A stretch of 64,000 nt of DNA, from assembly GCF_004011695.2 (NCBI RefSeq), contig NC_082407.1, forward strand, positions 806,001 to 870,000, read 5' to 3'. The notes under the pieces were generated by a model. It was not told where the DNA came from, searched no databases, and saw nothing but the letters and a program-made list of their open reading frames with translations. Shown here in pieces: positions 53,352 through 64,000 of the stretch (positions within the stretch are counted from its first letter, which is position 1; each line of letters starts with the position of its first letter). The DNA comes from Ascochyta rabiei. Taxonomy: Eukaryota; Ascomycota; Dothideomycetes; Pleosporales; Didymellaceae. A program made the position numbers and the translations under genes.

Positions 53352-54146
53352 CGCGAAGACAAGTCAGGTTGGAGGGAAGGTAAGACGACCGAAGCTACCG
53401 GTATAGCTTGCTGCTTGTTGTTACTGTTAACTTCTCGCCATTAAAAGGCGTTGGAGTGTGATGGCTGCTGTCGTGTACAGCAAGTTGTCGTAGCCGTGTG
53501 AGTGGAAATGAACTTCAAGCAATGATATACATACCAGAGGTGTTTTCCAATTGCAATGTTAGAAGGCAGCTCGCGTTCTTCAGAGCCTCTTCCGGAACTC
53601 TATCCGCGCCTCCTCGCCAACAACGGCGCCTCTTTCTCCCGTGCCCCGCGCCGACTAGACCGGCATGTTCTGTCTAATGATCTCGACGACCGCACAAGGG
53701 ATTCCTCGGCCCAACACGAGCAAAGCCACGTTCATGGCATCATTCGGCAAACCGTTGATGCTCTACCAGGATGGGTTTGATGCCCGTGGGGTACATGGCC
53801 AATGCAAGGCTTCCCCGCGGAAGAGCTAGCCTCATAGAGAAGATGCCTAGGCATCTCGTCTGGCGTGACGCGCACATGCAGGTACGAGACAGTGCGCCAT
53901 GTGAACGGCGGTATGGCACGAGGGGCTTGGAGCTGGGCGAGGCAAGTGGGGAGATATATAAGACCTCTGCAAGATCTCTGCAAGACCTCTGCACTCCGAT
54001 ACAAGGCTGCTTCGAAATAACGCAACAGATTCAACGTCATTCGCTTGACCGAGCACCCCACTAAAGTCGTATTGCATTGCATCACACCCCACTATCAATT
54101 CGACCACAAACAAGAGACGAAGAAGCAAACCTACATCATAGTCACC
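53352..54146. promoter_or_regulatory. Divergent region: EEP enzyme and lipocalin-like gene
   Basis: About 795 bp. GATATATAAG at 53952-53961 is a TATA-type element about 190 bp upstream of the ATG at 54147. It is followed by a short tandem of AAGACCTCTGC/AAGATCTCTGC units (three copies, about 53961-53992). A 74-codon ATG frame at 53556-53780 has no recognised features and is not called. Confidence 0.5.
53961..53993 (+). repeat. CTCTGCAAGA-type short tandem repeat
   Basis: Three near-identical 11-bp units (AGACCTCTGCA, AGATCTCTGCA, AGACCTCTGCA) directly after the TATA-like element. They may lie at or near the transcription start. Confidence 0.7.
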
Positions 54147-54795
54147 ATGGCTGCTCCAGCATCTATTAATATCAAGAATCTCCAAGGAAAATGGGTCATG
54201 GTACATGACTTTCACCGTCCACTCTTTGGTCCTCACTAATGGTCCACTGCAGAACAAAAGCCTCTCTGATGCCTTCGACCCCGTCCTCTCCCTCCAAGGT
54301 ATCGGCTGGCTTACCCGAAAGGCCCTCAATGCGGCCACCGTGACCCAGCACCTGAAGCAGCACACGGCCGAGGACGGCACCTCTACACAGATTGACATCG
54401 ACCAGCTCGTTTCCGGCGGTCTGAAAGGCAGCTCCGAGAAGCGCCCACTCGACTGGCAATGGCGCGGACACTCCGACTGGCTGTTCGGTACCCTCAATGG
54501 TCGCTCGCGATACACCACACTCGCTTCTGTGCTTGAGGAAGCAAAGGGAAAGGGGGCTACAGAGGAAGACGCCAAGTACCTGGCCGAAGGTTGGCTGAAG
54601 GAGACAGAGGAAGAGGGGGTGGTGGAGAGCTTTGTAGACAATGAGGGCAACAAGTGGACTGGGTGGCAGATTTGGGGATTTGCTGAAATTGGCGGGGAGA
54701 GGAAATTTGTGCGGAGGGTTGTGGTGAGGAAGACAGACAAGAACGAGGCGCAGAGGGTGAGGCTGGTGTACGACTATGCTGGAGAGTTGGCCTAG
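54147..54795 (+). CDS. Conserved fungal lipocalin-like protein
   Basis: Exons 54147-54200 and 54253-54795 (52-nt intron) give 198 residues. The first exon encodes MAAPASINIKNLQGKWVM, and splicing gives LQGKWVMNKSLSDAFDPVLS. The GKWxM(N) start followed by alternating short strands (VTQHLKQHTA, TQIDIDQLVSGG, EKRPLDWQWRG, WTGWQIWGFAEI, RVRLVYDYAG) is the pattern of a calycin/lipocalin-type beta barrel. I recall conserved ascomycete proteins of this form, with no proven ligand. No signal peptide is seen, so it is probably cytosolic. The role is unknown; binding of a small hydrophobic molecule is inference from the fold. Confidence 0.85.
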
Positions 54796-55734
54796 GTACG
54801 AGTATATTTACTCTTCCCTACCTTTTATCGAGGTGTCAATCGCAGTTTCTTCCGCGTACCACTTGTTCGTGAGCGCTTTCAATCCTCTTTGAATAGAGTT
54901 GCATGTCAAATTTGAAACTATGCTGTTTGAAACATGGGATCACGTTACCTTGTCACGGAACGCAAGACATGGTGTAGCGCGAAACATCCAAACCACAAAC
55001 CTCGACATCAGGGGCAAACTCGAACACCAACCTCACAAACATGGCCTCACATTCTTCGCCTTAACACCTAGCTCAAGTGACAGGTCTGATAGTTCTAGAG
55101 AGTCAGATGTCTCTCCATCGCAGCCCTGAGTAGATGTATCTTTCTCTTCTCAGGCACCGTCGTCTTCCATTCTATTCTTTTGTTTGTCGGTCTTCATCAC
55201 AGTGCAGTGCGCTGGTAATTTCTCTTCTGTCTATTGTGTGTAGCCTCGTCGAACCTCGTCGAGCCTCTTGCGCCTGTCAGTCTGTGGTTGCACGATCGTT
55301 CATCAAACGCCCCACAACCACTGGTCGAAACAAAACATTTTGTACCATCACTCTTCCCAGCGGGCGCTTCGCCACAGGTGCCACCAGCCATATAATCTAC
55401 CCAGGCACGCAAGAATCGGCGCTGGACGTCCATCTACTTCTTTATTATCGTTTTGCTGCTGCATTCACTCCAACACAGACCATTGTCCGGCTCTCTTTGG
55501 AAATCGCATATTCGGCTGCATCTACAAACCCTGTTTGGTTTCCCCGGCAAACGGACGTCTCCACTTCATCTTCACCTTCATCGTTTCTACTGCTTGCGGG
55601 TACCTGCCTACACAAGTCGCGCTTGCCTTGTTTGTCAACAAGAACAGCAACAACCGCACGTTTTTCCACGTGAAGCTCTAAACATACCACGGTATCAGGG
55701 CGCCACATCCAGCACAACATCTACTATCGCAAAC
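54796..55734. other. Intergenic region with CT-rich leader
   Basis: About 940 bp between two plus-strand genes. The frame that runs into the GPI-protein gene from 55453 lacks an earlier ATG that improves the signal peptide, so it is taken as leader. No other feature is seen. Confidence 0.45.
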
Positions 55735-56328
55735 ATGAGGCCCACAACTATCCTGACGGTCAGCGCCATCACTGCCAGTGCTGTAGCCTCCACCACGTAC
55801 CCCAACGTCCACGCCGTTGTAGACCTCAATGCGCGCGCCATGGATCCAGCAACCATGGACCCGACCAAGCTCTCCGTTCTCTCCGTCCTGAAGACTGTGA
55901 TGCCCACAGCTACCGGCACCGACGTTGTCCTGCCAACAGGCGGCGCAACTCCGCAGTGGTACAAAGACCTCCCCGCAGACGTCATGGTCTTGCTTGTGCA
56001 GATGTATCCTGTGGCTCAGGTAGCAGCTGTGAGTGGGACCTCGAGCATTGCGGCGAATGCATCCTCATCTTTGGCTCAGGAGACACTCGCTGCTTCCCAG
56101 ACTACTCGGACCAGGTCTCTGGAGCTTGTGTCCACGGCAACGGGCAACGCGACCAGTCTTTCCACTGGCTCATCAAACAATGTTGCAGCGAACGGCACAT
56201 TGCCTACTGGTGCGCCTAGCCCGTCGAAGTCTACGTTCTCCACTGGCGCTAAGAATACTGTGAGACTGGAGAGTTGGTCTTTTGTCCTAGCGCTGGGTGT
56301 TACGGCTTGTTTCTTCGCTCTTGCTTAG
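55735..56328 (+). CDS. GPI-anchored Ser/Thr-rich cell-surface protein
   Basis: A single exon of 197 residues. The start ATG 55735 gives a signal peptide (MRPTTILTVSAITASAVAST). The mature part has a short ordered region (MDPTKLSVLSVLKTVMPTAT, PQWYKDLPADVMVLLVQMYP), then a Ser/Thr/Ala/Asn-rich stalk likely to be O-glycosylated, with several N-x-S/T sequons. The C-terminus is a classic GPI signal: small residues (STGAKN) then a hydrophobic tail SWSFVLALGVTACFFALA with no basic residues after it. Expected location is the outer plasma membrane or cell wall. The WYKDLPADV block is found in small fungal surface proteins of unknown function. Confidence 0.83.
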   Translation: MRPTTILTVSAITASAVASTTYPNVHAVVDLNARAMDPATMDPTKLSVLSVLKTVMPTATGTDVVLPTGGATPQWYKDLPADVMVLLVQMYPVAQVAAVSGTSSIAANASSSLAQETLAASQTTRTRSLELVSTATGNATSLSTGSSNNVAANGTLPTGAPSPSKSTFSTGAKNTVRLESWSFVLALGVTACFFALA

Positions 56329-56966
56329 TGCGCCGTAGGAGGACTCGTGGTGTATGGTGTGAGAGATGCACAGTTGCACAACCTGTTTAGACAGGTGAGA
56401 AGGGTCGATGATTGATAGTAGCTGCGCTGTGCGTGGTATATTCACGCTCTGTTTCGAAGCTGATGACTTATACGGCATGATCGCCACAGGCTGAGCGTCT
56501 TGGGTACAGTCTGTTCGTCTGAGGGACGCGAAGGATGATGTAATTCTGGCTTTTCAATGGGTGTGATTACAAGTAACGGGGCCCCTGCCGGAAAAGGGCT
56601 GGATGAGGCGCAAATAGTTTCTTCTCTTGAGACATCCTAATGTATATTTCTTCTTTAGTCGGTCTCGTTTGCGGGATCAATTCTCAGTTGGGGTAACTGC
56701 TCTCCTCAACTACCAGCGTAGTGCAAACGGGCTTGTACACGGTCCGTATCACTGAGCGGATACAAACCCGTAGCCAATGTTCCACGCAAAAGTCACACCT
56801 CGTCTAGTGCACGAGCCAGTCACTTGCTTGCCGCACAAGCACGTCACCCAAGACACTGAAGTCCTGGGTGAGCAAACAGGCTGCCTCGTACGCCTTTCGA
56901 GAACCTCTCTACGCAGCTCGTATCCTCGGGCCTGGAAACACTGCCACTGCGCCCCCTCCCGCAACC
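56329..56966. other. Intergenic region, no gene seen
   Basis: About 640 bp between two plus-strand genes, holding a 3' end and a promoter. No supported feature. Confidence 0.45.
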
Positions 56967-57473
56967 ATGGCATCTACTCCGCTGATACTCGCCCTAGTCG
57001 TGCTCACCGCAATCATCCTCGTTCTCCTCATCATCGGGGTCTTGATTCGCTACACGCGCGAGCGACGCTCCCGCCGCAGCCAACGCCGTGCCCAGCTCAA
57101 TCGCGACGCCGCCCTCGCAGCCGAGGACGCCGAGAACAGTGCCCGTTTGCACTGCACTTACCAGCCGTCTGGGTTGCCGCATGGTGCAAGTCATCGAGTG
57201 GTTGATGGCGCGGTTGAGGGGGTGCAGTTACAGACCCTGTTCAGACCAGAGAGGAGCGATAGTGGGGATAAAGCGGAGATTTGGTTGAAGAGGGGTGCGA
57301 GTAATGATTATACGAGGGCGGAACATGGCAGGGTTGCAGATGGAAACGGGAGAGGTGTGTTGGGTACGAAGACTGTGAAAAGGTTGAGCAGTGATGGCAA
57401 TGTAGGAGCGTGGGATGTGGTGGGTGGCGGGTCGAGAGATAATGGTATTGATGGCATTAGACGGGTGCGATGA
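56967..57473 (+). CDS. Small single-TM protein of unknown function
   Basis: From ATG 56967, 168 residues in one exon. Residues ~5-28 form one hydrophobic segment (LILALVVLTAIILVLLIIGVL) followed at once by a strongly basic stretch (RYTRERRSRRSQRRAQ), so the positive-inside rule predicts a short outside N-terminus and a cytosolic C-terminus. The remaining ~120 residues are Gly/Asp/Arg-rich and probably disordered. No family is recognised. Codon use and the clean TM support a real gene, but no intron or domain confirms it. Confidence 0.6.
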   Translation: MASTPLILALVVLTAIILVLLIIGVLIRYTRERRSRRSQRRAQLNRDAALAAEDAENSARLHCTYQPSGLPHGASHRVVDGAVEGVQLQTLFRPERSDSGDKAEIWLKRGASNDYTRAEHGRVADGNGRGVLGTKTVKRLSSDGNVGAWDVVGGGSRDNGIDGIRRVR

Positions 57474-57847
57474 CGATGGATGATGCAGCTGAGCGGAGGG
57501 AGTGGAAGTGGCTGCGATGTACTGTACCAAGTGTGCAGATTGAGATGGAGGGTAGAAGGGCGTTGGATTGGCGGTTTCAATTACACAAAAAACGTGTGGG
57601 ATTGAGAAAGAGAGTATTTGCAAGGCAGCGATACCTATCTGTACGTTCATGGCAGACAGCAACCGTACGCTGCGGCGTGGTGCCTGGAAGAAGTTTGCCT
57701 GCATATGTGCGCACTTTTCCCTTCACAAAGCATCCTACTCCAGAGCTTCTCTTTCGTTCATCCGTCCAATGTCTCATCGCAATCACGAACCTTATTCTCG
57801 ATCGCGACGATACTGTTGTCGTTGTACGTAATTTCTACCACTTTCTA
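57474..57847. other. Intergenic region
   Basis: About 370 bp upstream of the orphan coding block. Short frames only. Confidence 0.4.
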
Positions 57848-58224
57848 GCCAAGTATTCATAGACGAATCCCTCGTCATAGAGCCACCGCCAGGGGGCTGG
57901 CCGAACATCACCCCAGACACTATACGACCTCTGAACGAGACTGACGAGGTCGTTGACTTGATGCGCCATTTGCCATACCTTAAAACTGATGGTTCCCTTA
58001 GTCACGAGGTTCAAGCTGCACCGTATGCGAACCTCGCAAACTGGGCAGCTATATCGGACGGGCCTATAGATAGAGACAGTGCTCCGGGCATATTGTTGTG
58101 CTCAGAAGGAGGCGATGGTGAAGGCGAGGCCTGGAATGCTCGTACTCCGTTGGACTTAGTTCTGGCGGCAGGAACAACGCCTACTTCCTTCTCAATACCG
58201 AAGGACACTGTATCCACCGGATGA
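57848..58224 (+). pseudogene. Orphan coding block, probable gene fragment
   Basis: From about 57848 to a TGA at 58222-58224 one frame reads like a genuine protein: DESLVIEPPPGGWPNITPDT, RPLNETDEVVDLMRHLPYL, then NLANWAAISDGPIDRDSAPG and TPLDLVLAAGTTPTSF. The Pro-Gly-Gly-Trp-Pro / RHLPYL pattern resembles conserved hypothetical proteins I recall from ascomycetes. No ATG precedes RHLPYL in this frame, which is closed by a TAA just upstream. A TTTCTAG acceptor-like site at 57841-57847 could join an upstream exon, but I found no donor giving the right phase. It is either the last exon of a gene whose 5' part I missed or the remnant of a broken one. Confidence 0.4.
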
Positions 58225-58795
58225 GTTTTTCAGGTGAACTAGCTTTCCTCGAGCGCCAACGAACGAAAAGCTGAAGCGGCCGAGCAAGCAATGAAACAGG
58301 CAAGACAATACTCGCAGTCTCATCGCTGGTGATAGGAATAAAGTTTGGTGATTACGCCGTGTTTATGACAGTTGAGGAAATTATATCCATGAAGGAGAGA
58401 CGACCGCGTGGCAGTCAAGAGTCAGAGAGCCACCTTGGCCCGTTTGAGACACATGGTCGGTGAGTGAGTTGTGGTTGTGATAGGAACGTGGCAGGCACGG
58501 TGGAGCCGGTAAGCTAACGTTAGCGCGGGTCGGTCGGTGGTCGGTGCGCGCGAGATCCGTCCAATTTTATGACCACTGTAAACAACTGTTTGTTGTTCTC
58601 GCGCGCTCGAACCCTTTCCCTCTTTCTACCAGCTCAGAGTACCGCCATCGTCACACAAACACCGCATTACCTGTCGCGCCACTTTCGCGCCTCTTTGCCA
58701 ATAGGATCCCCGCCGCCTACCCCACCACAATCACACCCGCCAAATCTACCGCCCGAGCACACGAGCTTCTCCCTCGTCGCAATCAGACCCTCGCA
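58225..58795. other. Promoter and leader of CKS1
   Basis: About 570 bp; the last 200 bp are CT-rich on the plus strand. An open frame runs into CKS1 from 58544 without a domain, so it is treated as leader. Confidence 0.45.
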
Positions 58796-59305
58796 ATGCC
58801 CGCCGATATGGACATCGATTTCACGCGCCGCAACAAGAAGCCTCGTCCGTTGTCAGAGCACGAGAAGGAAAAGCTGGACGAGTTTGTGGACGCGATCCAC
58901 TACTCGGCAAGGTGCGTTGTTTACTCGGGACCCTGCGAGCGCGCCCGCTAACATGGCTAACAGATACTCGGATGACGAATATGAATACCGTCATGTGCAA
59001 CTGCCCAAGCAGATGCTGAAAATTATTCCCAAGGACTACTTCGATGGTGCTAGAGGCACACTGAAGCTCCTGTGGGAAGAGGAATGGAGAGCATTGGGCA
59101 TCACTCAGGTACGAGGAGCCTAGCTTCAGACCTGCATCTTGTGCTAACTTGTGCGCAGAGTCTAGGGTGGGAACACTACGAGGTACACGAGCCTGAGCCA
59201 CACATCCTTCTCTTCAAGTATGTCTCCCTTGCACGAAAAACAACAGATTGTCTGCTAACGTCCAGCGCTAGGCGACCAATCAACTACCAGCCTCCTACGC
59301 ACTAA
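58796..59305 (+). CDS. CKS1: Cyclin-dependent kinase regulatory subunit CKS1/Suc1
   Basis: Exons 58796-58911, 58964-59108, 59159-59217 and 59272-59305 (introns 52, 50 and 54 nt) give 117 residues, normal for fungal Cks. Family blocks: [20 protein letters not shown] (first splice), [37 protein letters not shown] (second splice), [20 protein letters not shown] (third splice). The HxPEPH loop and the hinge between the last two strands, where Cks swaps domains, are intact, as are the residues that bind phosphate (Lys/Arg/Ser/Trp/Arg pocket region). Cks1 docks CDK complexes on phosphorylated substrates in the cell cycle. Three introns in 350 coding bases make this one of the most intron-dense genes here. 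Confidence 0.97.
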
Positions 59306-62300
59306 ATCAATGAATACCTCGTCCATTCGAAGGGAGAGCTCGCCGTGCCGATTCAGGCGTTGCGACCGTTGCGTCCACCGACCTAAGATGGCGCATGGCA
59401 CATTGCCGCGACACAGTCCAGCTTCTTTGTCTATTTTGAGCGCGACACGTTAGATATAACGACGACATGATAATCGCGGAACGAACGACGTGCTGGAGTT
59501 AGCGGCATACAGGCCACTTGAACACCTGCGGCAACAGTACCTTTGGGCCCTAGAGGAGAGACCCAGCATTGTACATACAGCTGTTGCACAAGCTCGATGA
59601 GGCATCTGGCCACGAAAGAGTGTATCTTAGGCTCATTGCTCCACCTATCAGCAAAGACATGCATGTTAGCTACCGCCGATTCTTAGGGAAAATCATAGTA
59701 CCAAATCCATCAGAGCGCTTCAGAACCGTGAGGGGCAAATGTCTGGGAATATTTCTTTAGCCAGGACCATAACCTAGGACGCTGCTTCGTACCGAAGCTT
59801 ACGGTGTTCCTGGAAGTGCCAACGATTGTCTACCCCATCGGTCACATGATATAGGAGAACGCGAAGATCACTGTCGACATCTGACGTCTTGCTTTGATTG
59901 GAATCTAGACCCGCGTGCATCTGGGACCCCAGTGCAGTTCATCGCTCGTCTCTTGATCGATCTACGCAATCGGTCCATCTATCTTGACCGCTCCTTCCAG
60001 AGCCACCTAACACAGCAGCAGATACAACGTTCTCCGGCGAAAGTAGAGTCTCATGGGCCAGCGCGGTGGGTCTTGTGCAGAAACGCCTATTGATGTTTAT
60101 AAAGAGCGCGCACGGATGCTGTTGCAGATGACAAAGAGAGAAGATGTCTGCTAATTGGTGTAAAGCCAAGAAAACCTCGGAAGTCGGACTTGCCAAGCCT
60201 TTGCTTTTCCTCAGTACTTTCGCCGGAAACCATAGTGTGTCCACACCCCACTCTGTTGATTATCTAACATTGTCCAAGGGACAGAGAGACCTTGAAGGGG
60301 GTGAGCCTGCCATGGGTAACCTGGAGGCGTAGACCACACTATAGTACTGTGAATATTACAGTCCTACCTACCAAACACGCGAAAGTGCTTTGGCGCCGTA
60401 ACACATTTCTGTATGATCTTCGACATGACTCTGGGAAATAAAGTTCTTCGATCTATATAGTGACGATTTGTTATGCCAATATAGCGGCGCGGCAATACTT
60501 GACTCCAAATTCGAATCGAACATCCTTCGAGATCATCCCAGGACCAGTACATCGGCACGTACCCCGGACAGAGTCGGCCCGGGGTCGCCCCAGTGCTGGG
60601 GCTAAGGCACCGCTGCCAGTCACATGCAGATCTCGGCAAAGATCTCTCGTTCCAAAACGCTTCACGGGGCAGATCTCAAACCTGTTTCAGAAGGCAGAGC
60701 GACGAGCGCAGTCTCGAGATTAATTGCAGCCGCCTGTGCCTCTGCCATGTACATATACCGAGTCAAGATAGCACAGATTACACATACCGCTCAAGAAGAG
60801 CGCATCAGAAATGGTAGGCTGGGGGCGTTGAATTTCGTCCATAGGTGCGATTGCTGCATGCGGCCTCTAGCAGCAAGTTTGGAGCTGCTGACTCTCAAAG
60901 ACTAGCCTGGTAGTTTACGTACAGGTATCGATTCTGTCAGCCTCTGATCTCTTAGAAGGTTGGACGTTGCCTAACCTGTCGCGGGAGGCTTGATTCCGTA
61001 ACGTGGCGTTGCACGGTGGCAGACGAGTGTATGACTATGACACAGGGTGAGCCTTTGGAAAGTACATGACGGAGATTGGCGGACTCTCAACGGCCGGTCT
61101 CGGAGCGGTGGAAGCTTTTCCTGAAGCGTGAGCGGTGAGGGCTGGGGTGGGGATTGCATCGTGAAGGGTCCGGAGACACGTGCGGTGGATTTGATCGCAA
61201 GGCTGCAGATTTGAGAACCGCAGACGCGGACATTTCCGCATCACTGTGCATGTGCATTATCTACAGAGACAGACTCGTTCCAGCAACAATACCGACGTTA
61301 AGAGGCAAAAGGCAAGGTGTGGTCTGGCGAGTTCTTTCCCAAACAGTCCGCGCAGAGTGATAGGCGGTAGATTACGATGCGTCAAGGTACTCGAGAAGGG
61401 CAACGTTGTCGCTTGCACCGTGGGTGACGTGCAGATGCCAATACCGAGTACCTAACAGCAACTCACTGCTTGGCTGGTGTTGCTGGGAACTACGTTAGGA
61501 GGTTAGAAGCCGGGGATGGTCCAGAGATAGCCTCCAAAAGTTGGCGTAATAATTTTACGCGCAACAAAGCATCAGCGGGACACACATGCTCCCATTGGCC
61601 TCGTACTTGCTTATCTGCTTGGTGCTCGGATGGCTGCCGCTCTGCAGACGGTTGCTCGTCTGCCACCTAGCCGCATTCGGTTTGCTATCACGTAACAGGC
61701 AGAAGCACACACCATCCAGGCACATGTTCGCAGATGTGTGAAGCGTAAACCTCAAAAGACATGGACAACGCTCTCAACATTGACCTTCCCGCGACTCCCA
61801 CCGAATTATGTGTCTGCTCTCCCCCCGCATAGGGCCCTAGATCTCCAGCACCCGCACGCACCCCCAGGCTTTGCCCGCCATCACCGCTTGTATCCGTCCC
61901 ATTGCTTCAGAATTCATTTGCAAACATTCAATGACGGCACGCACCGCCAAACATCTCATACTTCTCGCAGCCATTACGGGCAACCTAGGCCCCTGATCAC
62001 GTTTTCTCCTGGGAATCCACAGGAATCAGATTACCCAATTCTCTTTGCTTTCCCGCCTACTGGCAGGATATAGCCTGTGGGCCATCTACACCACTCCCAC
62101 GCGATAAGCCCCAGTGACTATCCGATCTGGACCCTATCTACACAATTGCTGTGTGACCAGTGCACTGTGGCACTTTCCCTCCCTGACCTCCTTTCCGGCA
62201 TCTATTTCCGACGCCCAGCCAACGGCCCATAGTCTATCAGCAGCATATACCTTGTCTGCTTGCTGTACCTGGGCCTACGCCGACCCTCTTACGACACCCG

Positions 62301-62341
62301 CCCTTATCTCCAGTGCACTACTTGTGCCATCCGATAGCGAT
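59306..62341. other. About 3-kb gene desert
   Basis: No coding block of more than about 110 codons, none with a domain. Short frames occur on both strands. The part nearest 62341 should be the promoter and leader of the Zn2Cys6 gene; long, complex leaders are common for such regulators. I find no repeat array or recognisable RNA gene by eye. Confidence 0.45.
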
Positions 62342-64000
62342 ATGACGACTGTACTCGCTATACAGCCTGCTATGCCACGGCCAACACCGGTGCCTATCGC
62401 CGCCGCTCGTCCACGCAAGCAACAGAAGCTCTCACCAAGCAAGGATAACTTTGTTGTCGGTAAACCTACCTCAACCAACAGTCCCGTCTCTAACATACGC
62501 TCACGGAGGGAACGCCCTTGCGACGCGTGTAGAAGAAGGAAAAGTCGGTGTGTGATACACGAGGGCGCTGCGCTGTGTGTTCTATGCGAGTTCCACAAGC
62601 AGGAGTGCACATTCGTACAGAGCCCGTTGCCCAGGAAGAGAAAGGTCGTTGACGGTGACAAGAAGGACTCGCCCAACGTATCGAAGAAGAGGTGTGTTTA
62701 AACTTTCCACTACTACACTTGACTCGTCTCCGGTATCAATTGCACCACTGTAAGGATGTCACGTGCACACGCGAAAGCGTACGTCTTGCCGATCCTGCCC
62801 TACAGAGTATGAAAAATGAGCTCTAACGCCCCTGATGATCTCTGGAGCACGTCGCACACATTGTCGCACGAGAATCTGCAGCTAACAGTGTCGGCAGGTC
62901 CGTTGACGCAGAGCCACCCCCACTAGCGCTCGCAACGCCCACCATCACTGCGACAGCGCCAAGTCCCCCACCGCCTCAGCCATTGTTGGCGGCAAACATC
63001 CATCTGCCTCAACTGGGTGAGACCTTGGGCCTGCAGCGCCGCCAGCACAGCAGGTACATTGGGCTGAGTTCTCCTTTCGATCCTACACTCATTGGGTTAT
63101 CACATTTTGATCTCCGCAACGAGTCCACCTTCGATCTTGGAATTTTACGACGAGTTAACGATCATGAATGTTTCATTATGCTCCCTGACGAAAACACACA
63201 AGATCATGCTGAAGAGGCCAATTACCTAAGCCATGTCGAGCAGCTTGTTCATCCACATGGCCCCGCCCTTCTTGACATTTATTTCCAGGTAGTTCACCCG
63301 AGCTACCCCATCATCCAAAAGCACCTCTTCATTGAACGATATCGAACCGGCGACAGGAGTTTCTCACCGGCACTGCTTGCCGGGATGTACATTCTCGCTC
63401 TCAACTGGTGGTCATTCGATCCAAAGCTTGCGAACTACTCGAAACCCGATGCTGCTCGATTGGAGGCTATTGCGATGAGATCGCTGACATTAGCTATGGA
63501 TAGGCCTAAGTTATCCACAGTGCAAGCAGGACTGTTGTTACTGCAACGTCCTGAGGCCGATTCGTGGAGTCTAACAACGCAATTGGTAGCAATTGGGCAA
63601 GAGCTGGGTCTCCACCTTGATTGCACATCGTGGTCCGTCCCGCATTGGGAACGTGGGCTGAGGAAGCGTATCGCGTGGGCGCTCTACATGCAGGACAAGT
63701 GGAGCTCGCTAATTCACGGACGGCCATCGCATATCTTCAACGCAAACTGGGCAGTCAAGCCGATCACAGAAGACGACTTTAACGAGGAAGGAGACGGGTA
63801 CGAGACGCTGCAGGAAGAGATTGAAGAGGAGAAAGAAGAAAACCATCGGAGTCGGATACTGTTCGCTCAGATGATCAGTCTTACTCAAATTATGGCCGAG
63901 GTGATGGACACCTTCTACACACAGACAGCGATCCAAGACTTCGCCAATGCCGGACGGAAATCGACAGAATTGATCTTGGCAAGAGCGAAGCCAGTCCAGA
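62342..64000 (+). CDS. Zn2Cys6 regulator of the Dal81/TamA type (3' end outside window)
   Basis: Exon 1 is 62342-62691, intron 62692-62897 (206 nt, branch GCTAAC, acceptor CGGCAG), exon 2 from 62898 to the window end; about 484 residues are visible. The DNA-binding cluster PCDACRRRKSRC ... CVLCEFHKQEC (C-x2-C-x6-C-x8-C-x2-C-x6-C) is near residue 60. After a Pro-rich linker comes SRYIGLSSPFDPTLIGLS, VNDHECFIMLPDENTQ, HGPALLDIYFQVVHPSYPII, AGMYILALNWWSFDP, STVQAGLLLLQRPEADSW, GQELGLHLDC, WERGLRKRIAWALYMQDKW, HGRPSHIFNANWAV, the fungal-specific TF domain in the form I know from TamA/Dal81. Those proteins are co-activators in use of secondary nitrogen sources such as GABA and urea. The intron is unusually long, so a small extra exon inside it is possible. 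Confidence 0.88.

Noticed and set aside
55453..55734. An extended N-terminus for the GPI-anchored protein
   Set aside because: It would bury the signal peptide that begins at ATG 55735.

Overview
The window is nuclear DNA of a filamentous ascomycete, most likely Pezizomycotina and probably Dothideomycetes (class inferred from protein resemblance only). Genes are monocistronic. Their introns are mostly 46-80 nt, with GT-AG ends and CTRAC-type branch points 8-20 nt before the acceptor. The proteins carry fungal hallmarks: CGR1, ARG-13-type carrier, Sec66, a Vps3844/DUF3844 protein, a fungal-type bZIP and a Zn2Cys6 regulator of the Dal81/TamA type. I see no operon, phage, insertion sequence, CRISPR array, rRNA or convincing tRNA. 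Coding models below were assembled by joining exons in frame; every exon boundary is my reading of the sequence, not transcript data.

Layout. 1-10 kb: a very large PhoD-like phosphatase protein, then an 8-exon MFS sugar-porter gene with an apparent 7-nt microexon. 10-16 kb: a PXMP4-like peroxisomal membrane protein and an ARG-13-like mitochondrial ornithine carrier (both minus), CGR1 (plus), and a coiled-coil single-TM protein (plus). 16-20 kb: a gene-poor block with a 61-bp x4 minisatellite, one uncertain Cys-rich gene, and a 16-bp x8 array that is open in all six frames. 20-30.3 kb: a protein built on about twelve 15-residue RFxPEPxETT repeats, a FAN1-type nuclease (plus), and the splicing factor SF3B1/Hsh155 (minus). 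31-43 kb: a disordered protein with a C-terminal Cys cluster, a secreted protein (minus), an aldo/keto reductase, a bZIP factor with a GC-AG intron, and an SH3BGR/thioredoxin-fold protein with a long acidic tail. 43-54 kb: a putative mitochondrial membrane protein (minus), Vps3844-like (plus), Sec66 (minus), NPL4 (plus), an RFC small subunit (minus) and an endonuclease/exonuclease/phosphatase-fold enzyme (minus). 54-64 kb: a lipocalin-like protein, a GPI-anchored protein, a small TM protein, an orphan coding block, CKS1/Suc1, a roughly 3-kb gene desert, and the 5' part of a Dal81/TamA-like regulator cut by the window end.

Most genes are housekeeping and unrelated in pathway. The one functional cluster worth noting is 45.3-50.5 kb, where Vps3844-like (endomembrane), Sec66 (ER translocon) and NPL4 (Cdc48/ER-associated degradation) lie together, the last two divergently transcribed from one 475-bp intergenic region. 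The most unusual molecular features are the microexon with a GC donor in the transporter, a second GC-AG intron in the bZIP gene, the all-frames-open 16-bp array, and two places where good coding blocks do not join in frame.
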